Source: Opitutales bacterium
Lineage (GTDB): Bacteria; Verrucomicrobiota; Verrucomicrobiia; Opitutales; UBA953
Assembly: GCA_017546455.1 (NCBI GenBank)
Contig: JAFYWY010000005.1
Span: 1-64,000, forward strand
DNA length: 64,000 bases
Reading direction: 5' to 3'
Shown here: positions 19,000 through 28,001 of the stretch, piece after piece
Position numbering within the stretch: position 1 is the stretch's first letter
How the letters are laid out: every line of letters begins with the position of its first letter
Position numbers and translations under genes: made by a program
Notes under the pieces: model-generated
The model's input: only the letters and a program-made list of their open reading frames with translations
Told to the model about the DNA's origin: nothing
Database searches by the model: none

Positions 19000-20097
19000 T
19001 CACTGTTCCTTGTCCAAATTGCGGAGGCGGAGCTGACCGCAGGCGGCATCGATGTCGTGCCCTTTTTCGCGGCGCAGTGTTGCGGGAACACGACGTTCCT
19101 GCAGGATTTTGAGAAACTGCATTTGGCGATTGCCGGACGGACGTTTCCAAGGCAGTCCTTCCACGGTGTTGTAGGGAATCAAATTGACGTGCGCGTGAAG
19201 TTCCCGAGCGATATCGGCAAGCTTGCGCGCCTGCTCAAGCGAGTCGTTGATGTTCTCGATTAAAATAAACTCGAGCGTAATCATGCGCCCGTGCTTGTCG
19301 GAAAATTCCTTGGCAGCGGGAATAAGCAGAGCCAACGGATACTTGCGGTTGACGGGCATAATCTGCGTACGCACCTCATCCGTCGCTCCGTGCAAGCTGA
19401 TTGCGAGGCGGAATTGCATCGCTTCGTCGGCGAGCTCACGAATTCTCGGCACGACTCCGCTCGTCGAAATCGTGATGCGGCGCGCGCCCACACCCAAGCC
19501 CCACGGCGCATTCGCAATCGTCAGCGCACGCATCGTCGCTTCGTAATTCATGAGCGGCTCGCCCATCCCCATGACGACGATGTTGTCAAAATCCGTAAAG
19601 CCCGTCTCCCGCGTGCCCTTGTCGCCGCCTTCCCAGCAGACGAACATAAGCTGCGCCATAATTTCTCCCGCGTCGAGATTGCGTTTCCATCCGGCCAGCC
19701 CGCTCGCGCAGAATTTGCAACCCTGAGCGCATCCGACCTGCGTCGAAATGCAAACGGTTTTCCGGGAGCGTTCTTCGCCCGTGCCCTCCTGAGGTGCACG
19801 CAAAATCACGCATTCGACGAGCGCTCCGTCGCGCATCTGAAGCAAAAATTTTTCCGTTACATCGCTCGACTGCGCGCTCTTCGTAAGCAGCTTCGCCGGC
19901 ATGAAATCGTAGGTTTCGGCCAGCCACACACGCGTCGCCGCGGGAACGTTCTTCATCTCATCGAACGAGCGAACACGCTTTTTGTAAATCCATTCGAGGA
20001 TCTGCGTAGCGCGAAACGCCTTTTCCCCGCGCGCTTCGAGGGCAGCGGCAAGCGTTTCTTTAGTTTCGGAAAAAATCAGCGGACGAGGCTCGGACAT
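19000..20097 (-). CDS. rlmN: Dual-specificity RNA methyltransferase RlmN
   Basis: A 365-residue radical SAM enzyme methylating A2503 of 23S rRNA and A37 of some tRNAs. The cluster motif is CAQGCKFCASG; ISTQVGC precedes it and the conserved MGMGEPLMNYE follows. The second methyl-carrying cysteine is in the C-terminal DIDAACGQLRL. The start at 20097 (MSEPRPLIF) is chosen over the upstream in-frame ATG because family alignment begins near it. Confidence 0.95.
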   Translation of the reverse strand: MSEPRPLIFSETKETLAAALEARGEKAFRATQILEWIYKKRVRSFDEMKNVPAATRVWLAETYDFMPAKLLTKSAQSSDVTEKFLLQMRDGALVECVILRAPQEGTGEERSRKTVCISTQVGCAQGCKFCASGLAGWKRNLDAGEIMAQLMFVCWEGGDKGTRETGFTDFDNIVVMGMGEPLMNYEATMRALTIANAPWGLGVGARRITISTSGVVPRIRELADEAMQFRLAISLHGATDEVRTQIMPVNRKYPLALLIPAAKEFSDKHGRMITLEFILIENINDSLEQARKLADIARELHAHVNLIPYNTVEGLPWKRPSGNRQMQFLKILQERRVPATLRREKGHDIDAACGQLRLRNLDKEQ

Positions 20098-20136
20098 AAA
20101 AAGTATTCTGCTATTGAAAAAGGCGACTTGCAAGCA

Positions 20137-20916
20137 TCAGGCGGGGACGACACCGTAAAAACCGTTCTCGCGGCTCACACGCAGCGGAATGTCGAAAAGC
20201 GCGGAAAGTTTTTCGGAAGTCAGCACGTCCTGCTTCCGCCCCATTTCGAGAATCTTTCCCTTCTCGAGCAAGGCAACGTATTTCATCTCCGGCGGAATTT
20301 CGTTGATATTGTGCGTAACAAGAATCACGGTCGTTCCCTTGCTCATCAACGTACGCAGGAAGCAAATGTAAAAAAAGCTCGCTCTTAAATCGAGTCCGGC
20401 GGTCGGCTCGTCGAGCACAAGTGCCTCCGGCTTGCTGACAAGCGCCCGCGCCAAAATGAAGCGCCGTTGCTCCCCGGTCGAAAACGTACTGAACGGACGG
20501 GAAGCAATTCGCCCCAAGCCCATAACGGCCAGCATATCGCCGACCCGCTTTTCCTGCGCCGGCGTCAGAATCCGGTCGCGGCAAAGCCCGATGCTCGAAA
20601 AGAAACCGGAGCGCACGACATCCGCCCCGCTGATGTCCGACGGAAACATTCCCTGTAGGTCGTTCGAGACGATGCCGATTCGGGAACGCAACTCCCAGAT
20701 ATTCCAAGTCGATTCGCCGAAGATTTTCAGCGAGCTCTTTGCGTTCGCCTCCGGATACAGTTCCCGCGTAAGCAACTTCAGAAAAGTCGATTTCCCGGCA
20801 CCGTTCGGTCCGAGAATCGCCATATTGCGGCCGACGGGAATTTCCAAATTCAACCCGGAAAAAATCTTTTTCCCGCCGCGCGTCACCGTAATGTTCTTAA
20901 GCTCAATCAAATTCAT
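20137..20916 (-). CDS. ABC transporter ATP-binding protein (orphan ATPase)
   Basis: A 259-residue single ABC domain: Walker A GPNGAGKST, Q-loop NDLQ, signature region FSTGEQRR, Walker B ALVLDEPT and H-loop VTHN. The signature is unusual: FSTGEQ instead of LSGGQ. The MNLIELKN start at 20916 leaves a short gap to the trigger-factor terminator. No permease or binding protein is adjacent. The sequence resembles the ModF/YlmA-like group of stand-alone ATPases, but the transported substrate, if any, is unknown. Confidence 0.8.
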   Translation of the reverse strand: MNLIELKNITVTRGGKKIFSGLNLEIPVGRNMAILGPNGAGKSTFLKLLTRELYPEANAKSSLKIFGESTWNIWELRSRIGIVSNDLQGMFPSDISGADVVRSGFFSSIGLCRDRILTPAQEKRVGDMLAVMGLGRIASRPFSTFSTGEQRRFILARALVSKPEALVLDEPTAGLDLRASFFYICFLRTLMSKGTTVILVTHNINEIPPEMKYVALLEKGKILEMGRKQDVLTSEKLSALFDIPLRVSRENGFYGVVPA

Positions 20917-20956
20917 ACTCGTTCGCCAAAGCTCCCTTCTCAGAATGCGCCCGTTC

Positions 20957-20993
20957 ATTAAAAAAGCGTTCCCGCAAAATCTACGGGAACGCT
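20957..20993 (-). terminator. Terminator of trigger factor gene
   Basis: On the minus strand the arms AGCGTTCCCG and CGGGAACGCT are followed by a T-run. It lies just past the tig stop. Confidence 0.88.
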
Positions 20994-21013
20994 CTTCGAA
21001 AAGCGGGAGCGAA

Positions 21014-22312
21014 TTACTTTGCAACCGCGGCGTTGACGACGACGTCGAGCGCCTTGTTGTAGCGGATGTTCGCCTGCAATTCCATGATGCGGGAACGGTC
21101 CTTCGTCAGTTCCTTGACGAATTTTTCCGCCGGCATACCGCTCATGTAGGCCTCCTGCTGAATGCGAGCCGTGATGTCAGCCTGCTCGACCTTAACGTCT
21201 TCCACCTTGGCGATGGCGTTGAGGATGAGCTGCGTCTTGACGCGGGTCTTGGCTGCTTCCTTGGTGTTTTCCATCAATTCATCGCGCTTAGCCTGGATGT
21301 CTTCGATCTTGACGCCCTGACGGAGCTGCGTGTTCGCGAATTCAACGAAGATGTTGTAGGCTTCGCGGTCGATAGCGCTCTGCGGGAGTTCGAAGTCAAC
21401 GAGCTCGTTGAGCTTGTTGATGACATTTTCGCGCGTCTTAGCCGTTGCGGCATTCTTCTTGTTGGCTTCGAGGCCTTCGCGAATCTGCTTCTTAAATTCG
21501 GCTTCATCGGCAACGTGGACGGACTTGAAGAATTCTTCGTTCAGTTCCGGAAGCACGCGCTGGCGGACTTCAGCAACGTCGAGCGTGTAAACCGCCGTCT
21601 TGCCGCGAAGGGCTTCAGCAGCGAAATCGTCCGCGAAGGTCACGGAGATTTCCTTCTTGTCACCGGCCTTCATGCCGATAACCGCAGCTGCGATTTCCTT
21701 GACGGAAGCGCCGAAAGCTTCTTCGGAGCCGGCTTCTTCCCAGGTGCCGGTCTGCTTGCCGTAGCGGGCAAGGTCTTCCGGGAATTCAGCGCCGTCGATC
21801 TTGCCTTCGTAGGAAAGCTTCACGTAGTCGCCCTTTTCTGCCGGCGTTTCAACCTTGTTGAATTCCGCGCGCTGCGAGCGAATGCCTTCTGCAGCCTTGT
21901 CAACTTCTTCGTCGGAAACCGATACGTCTTCTGCCGGAACTTCGAGGCCCTTGTACTGCGGGAGCTCAAATGCCGGAACGACGTCGATTTCGAAGCGGAT
22001 TTCCGCATCCTTGCCGACTTCGATTGCCGGTTCCTTGACGTCGACGAGCGCGTAAACTTCGACTTCCTTGTTTTCGCGGATCGCGGCGTAAGCTTCCTGA
22101 ACCACGCGCTGCGTAAGTTCCTTGTCCAAGTCCTTGCCGTATTTCTGGCGAATGACGCTCACCGGCGCCTTGCCCGGACGGAAGCCCGGAATGCGTGCCT
22201 GAGACGCATATTCTTTGAAAAGTTTGTTCTGAGCGTTTTCGATAACGTCGGCCGGAACAACCACCGTTGCCGCCTTGCGCGTCGTATTAATGTCTTCGAT
22301 TTTGGTATTCAT
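21014..22312 (-). CDS. tig: Trigger factor (ribosome-associated chaperone)
   Basis: 432 residues with the three usual parts. The N-terminal ribosome-binding domain includes GFRPGKAPVSVIRQKYG (about residues 43-60). The FKBP-type prolyl isomerase domain starts at about 150 (GDYVKLSYEGKIDGAEF), and a long helical chaperone C-terminus follows. The ribosome signature GFRPGKAP is intact, so it should dock at the exit tunnel. Single-gene unit ending at its own terminator. The usual clpP-clpX neighbours are not present. Confidence 0.95.
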   Translation of the reverse strand: MNTKIEDINTTRKAATVVVPADVIENAQNKLFKEYASQARIPGFRPGKAPVSVIRQKYGKDLDKELTQRVVQEAYAAIRENKEVEVYALVDVKEPAIEVGKDAEIRFEIDVVPAFELPQYKGLEVPAEDVSVSDEEVDKAAEGIRSQRAEFNKVETPAEKGDYVKLSYEGKIDGAEFPEDLARYGKQTGTWEEAGSEEAFGASVKEIAAAVIGMKAGDKKEISVTFADDFAAEALRGKTAVYTLDVAEVRQRVLPELNEEFFKSVHVADEAEFKKQIREGLEANKKNAATAKTRENVINKLNELVDFELPQSAIDREAYNIFVEFANTQLRQGVKIEDIQAKRDELMENTKEAAKTRVKTQLILNAIAKVEDVKVEQADITARIQQEAYMSGMPAEKFVKELTKDRSRIMELQANIRYNKALDVVVNAAVAK

Positions 22313-22476
22313 TGCGTTTGATTAAATTTTCCTGTGCCTTGAGGCTAAAAAATGAAGCATTAAGGAAACCGCTTTTCCGCTTCCGGGTCAAACTTTCTTT
22401 AAGGAATCCCGCCAAAGCAAAATCAATCGCGGGTTCATTTTTTCTCCAGCCGGAGCGGATTCTTCAGTCCCTCAAA

Positions 22477-22660
22477 AGGCAAGCTCTAGAAATTCGTTTT
22501 TTTTAAACAGTCTCAAGATTAGTCATGTGCGCCGGAGGTGCAGGCAAAGCCGAAACCCGCGGACTAACCCGAATTACACATGCGCCGCTAAGTAACAGCG
22601 ATGTGTCCCTGACGTGCCTGCGGCGCAATGGAACGAAATGCACGCTCTTTTCGTGGGAAA
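22477..22660. repeat. Dispersed repeat element, copy A
   Basis: Matches 32286-32516 over its whole length apart from two internal gaps. Shared blocks include GGCAAGCT, AAATTCG plus a T-run, GTCTCAAG, GTGCGCCGGAGGTGCA, GGCAAAGCCGAAACCCGCGG, ATGCGCCGCTAAG and CTGCGGCGCAATGGAACGA, ending in CACGCTCTTTTCGT. It fills most of the 350 bp gap between tig and the next minus-strand gene and stops 6 bp short of that gene's stop codon. Confidence 0.85.
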
Positions 22661-22665
22661 ATTCA

Positions 22666-23715
22666 TTAAAACGAACTGCTATAGTGGTGGCTTGCCGAGT
22701 TTTTATTGATTTGATTTCGGATGTCGTATTCCAAATTCCGGGAGGCGGGATCCGGATTGATAAGTGCCTGAAAGCGGACGTTCCCGGAGGCGCCTGCGTC
22801 AATTTCAAGAAGACCGTATAAACCGTTTGGGAATTTTACGAAGTAGTGGCAGATTTTTCCGCTTTTCCAATCTTTTTCACCTTTTCTGAATCCGATCCGG
22901 ACTTCTTCCGGATACCCGTCTTCCGGTGCGATAAAGCTGAAATCTTCGCTACGCTTCAAATAGCCTGCGGTTGCGCCTAGGGAGGGGAGAAATCTGAAAT
23001 CTCCGTTTCGTTCTCGAAAACCGCCTCCCGGAATTCGCAGGACATACTCCCAATCATAACGAATTTCATTTTTCTGTGCTCGGTCGTTTTTGTAGGTGAT
23101 ATGAAGACTTGTCGGTTTTTCTTGGATTCTTCCGTTGGCGAGGTTTATCCCAAGCCCTTCTTCCGGAATCCGAATCCAAGAGCTTCCTTTTCCGATTACA
23201 TCGCTGCACGAATAATACAACGGTTCACAGGCACCTTTTTTATACAGGCGGAGAACAATCGGATTTTCGTAGTCATCATGCGAGACTTTCTTTTCACGGG
23301 CCGCATAGCCTCGGGAATGGCTTGATTGGTCCGTTTGGTAGTAATCGGGATGTTTAGCAAAACAAGTCAGCGAGCCTCCGATTCCCGAAATCGAAAATCG
23401 ACCGTTCGCATCCGTCTTTTCAATGCATTGTTCAGGAGTTCCCCCTCCGAAAGCTCGAAGGAAATTCTCCGGATCCATAAGCGAGTATTCGATTGTCGTA
23501 CCGGGAACCGGATTGTCGAATTGATCCAAAACGATGCCGTAAAATTTAACGCGCTGCCCAAATATACGCAGGATTTCAGTCGCGATAAATGAAGACTGCT
23601 TATCTTTTTGATGTTTTTCATGTTCGGCAGAAGACGCATCGTCCCAAGACGTATAAATAATTCCTGCAAAAATAGATAATACGAGCAGAATCAGAATCTT
23701 TTTGTCTGTTTTCAT
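22666..23715 (-). CDS. Secreted or membrane-anchored protein with carboxypeptidase-regulatory-like domain
   Basis: A 349-residue protein with an N-terminal hydrophobic segment (ILILLVLSIFAGIIYTSW), probably an uncleaved anchor or signal peptide. Residues about 55-130 (VKFYGIVLDQFDNPVPGTTIEYSL, TDANGRFSISGIGG) form an Ig-like carboxypeptidase-regulatory-type fold. The rest is unrecognised beta-rich sequence. Codon use is more AT-rich than in neighbours, suggesting an accessory origin. A repeat element adjoins its stop codon. Confidence 0.65.
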   Translation of the reverse strand: MKTDKKILILLVLSIFAGIIYTSWDDASSAEHEKHQKDKQSSFIATEILRIFGQRVKFYGIVLDQFDNPVPGTTIEYSLMDPENFLRAFGGGTPEQCIEKTDANGRFSISGIGGSLTCFAKHPDYYQTDQSSHSRGYAAREKKVSHDDYENPIVLRLYKKGACEPLYYSCSDVIGKGSSWIRIPEEGLGINLANGRIQEKPTSLHITYKNDRAQKNEIRYDWEYVLRIPGGGFRERNGDFRFLPSLGATAGYLKRSEDFSFIAPEDGYPEEVRIGFRKGEKDWKSGKICHYFVKFPNGLYGLLEIDAGASGNVRFQALINPDPASRNLEYDIRNQINKNSASHHYSSSF

Positions 23716-23928
23716 ATTTTTAGTTCACAGTTATTAGGGCATCCTTGTTTTTACATCTTAGGGCGCAATAAGAATTCAACTACTCAAGACTTGTCAAACG
23801 ACAATCCCGCAATTCTCTGCGAAACGGCATAAACAAAAGAACCTTTTATGCGTTAAAACCTGATTATTCCATAATTTACCCGAATCTTTCCGACGGGGTT
23901 TAAACGCAAAAGCCGAGGTCTGCCTATA

Positions 23929-23964
23929 AAAAAACGTTCCCGGAATTTCCGGGAACGTTCTGCT
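23929..23964 (-). terminator. Terminator after the basic-tailed protein gene
   Basis: Perfect arms ACGTTCCCGG and CCGGGAACGT around AATT. On the minus strand they are followed by a run of seven T. Confidence 0.88.
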
Positions 23965-23978
23965 GCGAAACCGCCTGA

Positions 23979-24806
23979 TTAAGCGGCGTCGGACTTATTT
24001 TGCTGGCGGTTGCGATTGCCGTTTCCGCCGCGGAAACCGCTATTGCGATTGCGGTTGAAGTTTTTCTTTCCGCCGGAGCGTTGTCCGTGGAAATCCTTCT
24101 TTCCGTGCGGACGGTCACCGCGGAACTTTCCGCCGCGCTTCTTGCCGCGCTGGTGTTTTTTCTTTTTCTTACCGATTTTGAAAAATGCCAGAATGCGGGC
24201 TTTCAGCTTTTGCCAGAACGAGGGCTCTTCTTCCTGGACCGGAATCGGAGCCGGCTCAATGATGAGCTTGGGACGCGGATTGCCCGCGTTGGACTGCACA
24301 TGGTGGAAATTCTTCTCGCGCTTTTCGCGGATACGCCAACCGGCGCCCTGACGAATTTCTTCGATCTTTTCCGCGACGTTTTCGGCGGCAGGCGTGTTTT
24401 CGGAAGCAGCTTCCTGCGGACGGGCTTCGCGTTCGCGGCGGCGTTCACGCGGCTTCGGACCGGTTCCGGAAAGCGTTTCCGTAAACTGTTCCGGGCTTTC
24501 GATTACACCGACCGAAGCACCGGCTCCGGCATTCTTTCCTTTTTTGGCAGCGGCTCCGCGGCGCAGACCGTGGCGACCGCCGTTTTTCTTTTCGGGGTTT
24601 CCGGCATTATTCTTTTCGGGTTCGCCACCGATGGGGCTGAGCGGAAGGACATCGCTGAGCGAGGATTCGAGGGCGGATTCTGCGAGGCTCGTGTGCGGCT
24701 TGGCTACGGGCGTTTCGGGTGCCTGCTCCGCAACACTTTCGTTTGCAGGCACTGCCGTCGAGACGTCCGACAAGGGGGCGGTCTCTTCTGTGTTATTATC
24801 AGGCAT
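23979..24806 (-). CDS. Low-complexity protein with an RGG/Asn-rich basic tail
   Basis: 275 residues, no signal peptide. The first ~70 residues are acidic and Ser/Ala-rich; the middle has GRHGLRRGAAAKKGK and RREREAR stretches. The C-terminal ~70 residues are extremely basic, starting with KKKKHQRGKKRGGKFRGD and ending in a Gly/Asn/Arg/Gln-rich tail (NRNRNSGFRGGNGNRNRQ). A tail of this kind is typical of RNA-binding or disordered RNP proteins. No globular domain was recognised. Single-gene unit with its own terminator. Confidence 0.6.
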   Translation of the reverse strand: MPDNNTEETAPLSDVSTAVPANESVAEQAPETPVAKPHTSLAESALESSLSDVLPLSPIGGEPEKNNAGNPEKKNGGRHGLRRGAAAKKGKNAGAGASVGVIESPEQFTETLSGTGPKPRERRREREARPQEAASENTPAAENVAEKIEEIRQGAGWRIREKREKNFHHVQSNAGNPRPKLIIEPAPIPVQEEEPSFWQKLKARILAFFKIGKKKKKHQRGKKRGGKFRGDRPHGKKDFHGQRSGGKKNFNRNRNSGFRGGNGNRNRQQNKSDAA

Positions 24807-25128
24807 GATTCTGTATGGTTGTTTTATTGTGGATTGGTCTTTGCTTACCGGGTACGGATAACGGACGGAATGAAGGCGAAGCGTCGGCGGCTAAACAGCA
24901 CACTCGAAGGCGACGCGCAAGGCGCGACACGGCATAGCTCGCACAGCACGTAAACGTGCATAAAAACCCGGCAGTTCAAAGAACGTAAAAAATGGAACCC
25001 TTATTAAAAACCAATTACAACGCTCTGAAAAGTTAAAAAACGGCCCCAAAGCGACAAGAACCGCTTGGGCTTCCCTTTTCCGAGCCGTTTGAAAGATTCG
25101 TCCTACTACAGAGCGAAGTAGCACAAGC
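24807..25128. other. 322 bp intergenic region with leader and terminator
   Basis: This holds the upstream region of the basic-tailed protein gene (-) and the terminator of ispD (-). A GC-rich stretch at 24890-24965 can form several short hairpins (for example GCACGTAAACGTGC at 24950-24963), so a structured leader or small RNA is possible. No tRNA-like fold or reading frame was found. Confidence 0.4.
25030..25091 (-). terminator. Terminator of the ispD operon
   Basis: Read on the minus strand, nested arms (AAACGGC with GCCGTTT, and an inner GCCCAAGCG paired with CGCTTTGGGGC) are followed by TTTTTTAACT. It lies about 40 bp past the ispD stop. Confidence 0.7.
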
Positions 25129-25890
25129 TTAGGCCGTGCGGGCGGACAAATTTAAAATCGCTTCGGCAAGAACGAGGTCGGCGGGCGCGGTAATCTTGAG
25201 ATTCGGCGAAAGATTTTCCACGAGCGCCACCCGCCCGTCGAGCGCAACGGCGAAGGCAGAAACATCGTCCGTCACCGTAAGATTTTCGGCGCAAACGCGC
25301 TCATAGGCGAACAGAATTTTCCCCAGCGGAAAAGCCTGCGGCGTCTCCGTTTCCCAAAGTCTCCCGCGATCCAAATCTTCCGTTTCGGAAGCCGTTCCCG
25401 GACGCGTTTCCGCAGGGACGCGCTTGACCGTATTTACACAGCGATGGGCAAGCACGGCGGCACCTTCGCGCAGAGTCGTTTCGTAAACCTCCCGCAAGGC
25501 CGTCGGCGAAACGAGCGGGCGCGCCGCGTCGTGAATCAGCACGACGGCATCTTCGGCAACTCCGGCCGCTTGGGCCGCCCGCAGGCCGTTCAGCACGGAA
25601 TCGCGACGTTCCTTTCCGCCTCGACAAAACACGATTTTCGCAAAGGCTTCCCGGGCTTCAAGCTTACAAAGCTCCGCGCGAACGGCGTCTTCCTGCGCCG
25701 CGTCGCGACAGACGAAAACGAGGGTTCCCGCAACACCGCTTTCACGGAAGCTGCGAATAACATGCGCGACCACCGCTTCGCCCGCCAAGGGCGCAAAAAT
25801 CTTGTCGTCCACCGTTCCGCGCATCCGCGTTCCCGAGCCGCCGGCAAGCAAAACGGCGCAGGCCGGTCTCTTAGTGCAATCCGAACTCAT
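25129..25890 (-). CDS. ispD: 2-C-methyl-D-erythritol 4-phosphate cytidylyltransferase
   Basis: A 253-residue nucleotidyltransferase of the MEP isoprenoid pathway. The CTP-binding loop is LLAGGSGTRMRG (about residues 14-25) with the downstream lysine in VDDKIFAPLAG. HDAARPLVS and the C-terminal ETPQAFPLGKI block are family-typical. The start overlaps the stop of the upstream gene by 4 bp (ATGA), so the two are translationally coupled even though that neighbour is an unrelated secreted protein. ispF is not fused or adjacent. Confidence 0.92.
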   Translation of the reverse strand: MSSDCTKRPACAVLLAGGSGTRMRGTVDDKIFAPLAGEAVVAHVIRSFRESGVAGTLVFVCRDAAQEDAVRAELCKLEAREAFAKIVFCRGGKERRDSVLNGLRAAQAAGVAEDAVVLIHDAARPLVSPTALREVYETTLREGAAVLAHRCVNTVKRVPAETRPGTASETEDLDRGRLWETETPQAFPLGKILFAYERVCAENLTVTDDVSAFAVALDGRVALVENLSPNLKITAPADLVLAEAILNLSARTA

Positions 25891-27896
25891 ACGCGTATTT
25901 TTTCTCCGAAAACTCTGGGATCAGCGGCGCCGCCTTCCTCCGCTTCCGCCTCTTCTTCGGCGACACCCGGCTCCCCGGCAGGCTCCGCAGGCGCTTCCGC
26001 TTCCTCCGCAACTTCCTCGAGGCTGACGAATTCCTCTTCCGCCTCTTCCGGCGGAAAATAATCGCTGAAGAAAATCGCCACACTGCCCAAAGGCGCATCA
26101 CCGCGGAAACAGTCTTCGCTCGGTTTTTCCAAGCCGAGGGCCGGCGGGAAACGCGACGGGGTAAACTTCTTCAGCTTCTCAAGGCGCATCTGCAGACGCT
26201 TGGAATACTCGATTCCGAATTTTTCAAAATAAGGTCCGAGATTCGTCTTCGCCGCACGCGACCACACGGTAACGAAGGTTTCCGCCTTATCGAGTTCCGT
26301 CTCGGTCAGCGGGCGCTTCTTGTTGTTATAAACGTCAAAAGCCTTGAAGAGCGGCTCCCACCCGAAGGCTTCGAGCGGAGCCAGGTAAGCGCCGATGATT
26401 TCCGGCGTCCCCGCCGCATCCGGCTGCGTCAGCGCCGACGACTGGAGAATCTTCGCGTTAAAAAAGGTATGCGCTTTGCGTTCCGTTACCTGCTCCATGC
26501 AGTACAGAGCCAGCAAAGCCGCAGGCGCATCCGTATTTCCGTTGAGCGTCCACTCGGCTCTCACGCGGTTTTTCGCGAGATAGAAAAACAGCCCCCAAGA
26601 GCCGTGTTTGCGGACATAATCCAAATCGACGAAGGTCTTTACAAGCTCAAGCGGAAGGACAATGGTATCGCCTTCGTGACCGGCAAATCCGACGGAATCG
26701 ACGTCGAAAACAATGCACTCCCGCGGCGCATTTTTATCGCGCTTTTCGCGTCCGGAAAGCTTGTCGAGCCCTTCGATGATTTTATCCCAAAACTCGACGA
26801 TTTTCTGGGGATTCTCGATTTTTCTCACGGCGGAAGACGGTACGGTCGCGATGAAATACTTGCCCGCGAGATGTGCCCAGGGCGCGGGAGCATTGCGCAG
26901 GTGCAGCCATTCCGCCGGCTTGGTTTCGCCGAGTTCGAAGTACGGGGCTTCGACGACGCCGATAAACTGAAAGCGGGCGTAGCGGGGCACGCGGCGTTGC
27001 GAGGATGAGGAAAGTTTGCTGCGTGCCGGCGGGGCCGGAGCGTAAACGTAAATCATCCCGCCGAAAGGATTCGCAACTTCGACCGTAGAATTGCCGACAC
27101 CGAATTCCCGCACGATGGTCGGGAAGCGATGCCAATAATTTTTCTTACGGCCTTCCAGCAAATTGTCTTCGTGCGTACCGACGCGAATGCGGTAGCCGGT
27201 CCCGATGGCCGCCGACGAAACGTGTACTCGGATAATCTCTCCGGGCGGCGCATAAAGGCCGGTGCACTGCCAGTCGCGGATTTCGTTGTCTGTCTTAAAA
27301 GCCTTGTTCACGCGCTGAATGCTTTCAGGCACGTCACCCGGGAAAAACTCCGCCGCCGCGTGCTTGAAAACCGATTCCGCCGGCAGTTCGACGAATTTGC
27401 GAAAATCTTCCTGTCGCTGATCTTTTTCCTCCCGCTCCTTTTTCAGTTTTTCCAAGGTTTCACGGCGCTTGGCGTCTTCTTTTTCACGCTCGTCGAAAAG
27501 CATCCAGGAACGCGCCTGGCGTTCGGCACGACGCTCCTCGGCCGCCCGTTTTTTTTCCTCCGAAAGCCTCTTGCGCTCGGCCGCTTCCGCCTCCTTATCC
27601 GCCTTGCGGCGCTCGTTTTCCGAAATACGGCGTACAATCATTTTCAGCTTAGCCGGGCGCTGAACCGCAATTTCCGGCACAAAAGGGTTTTCCGGCGTCG
27701 GCACAAGCTCATTGAGCCGCTCGGCAATTTCGCTCTCACGCCGCCCTTTGATAATGCGTTCGGCCTTGGCACATTTGGAAACGAATTCCGCCGGAGCCGA
27801 ATCCGCCGCCGGCACGGAAACATCGTCCCGGGCACTCGCCAAGACGGCCAGCAAACAACAGCCGAGGGGTAACCAATTACGAGTATAAAAACGCAT
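25887..27896 (-). CDS. Secreted M60-peptidase-like protein lacking the HExxH motif
   Basis: 669 residues: signal peptide, a Lys/Glu/Arg coiled coil (about 90-185), then a region resembling the M60 (enhancin/SslE-like) mucin-peptidase fold. Matching blocks are CTGLYAPPGEIIRVHV, GTHEDNLL, a WHRFPTIVREF stretch and VEVANPFGGMIYVYAP. Where M60 enzymes have W-G-x-x-HExGH, this protein reads WGLFFYLAKNRVRAEWTLNG, and the distal metal-ligand glutamate (EVT-type) reads TDAPAALLALY. The zinc site therefore looks lost, giving a pseudopeptidase, possibly a glycan- or mucin-binding protein. The C-terminus is a Glu/Ala/Pro tail. Family assignment is from motif memory and needs a profile search. Confidence 0.6.
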   Translation of the reverse strand: MRFYTRNWLPLGCCLLAVLASARDDVSVPAADSAPAEFVSKCAKAERIIKGRRESEIAERLNELVPTPENPFVPEIAVQRPAKLKMIVRRISENERRKADKEAEAAERKRLSEEKKRAAEERRAERQARSWMLFDEREKEDAKRRETLEKLKKEREEKDQRQEDFRKFVELPAESVFKHAAAEFFPGDVPESIQRVNKAFKTDNEIRDWQCTGLYAPPGEIIRVHVSSAAIGTGYRIRVGTHEDNLLEGRKKNYWHRFPTIVREFGVGNSTVEVANPFGGMIYVYAPAPPARSKLSSSSQRRVPRYARFQFIGVVEAPYFELGETKPAEWLHLRNAPAPWAHLAGKYFIATVPSSAVRKIENPQKIVEFWDKIIEGLDKLSGREKRDKNAPRECIVFDVDSVGFAGHEGDTIVLPLELVKTFVDLDYVRKHGSWGLFFYLAKNRVRAEWTLNGNTDAPAALLALYCMEQVTERKAHTFFNAKILQSSALTQPDAAGTPEIIGAYLAPLEAFGWEPLFKAFDVYNNKKRPLTETELDKAETFVTVWSRAAKTNLGPYFEKFGIEYSKRLQMRLEKLKKFTPSRFPPALGLEKPSEDCFRGDAPLGSVAIFFSDYFPPEEAEEEFVSLEEVAEEAEAPAEPAGEPGVAEEEAEAEEGGAADPRVFGEKIRV

Positions 27897-28001
27897 TGTC
27901 TAAAACCTAAAGCAAGGAATGCGCCGAATCAACGGGAGAGTTTCCCGCACGCAAAATTCATAATTGCACTCGGCAGAACCTTCCAACAAAATTCTTCCCG
28001 T

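Noticed and set aside
24880-24965. Third copy of the 22.5/32.3 kb repeat element
   Set aside because: It shares only GC-rich words such as GCACACTCG; no collinear blocks align.
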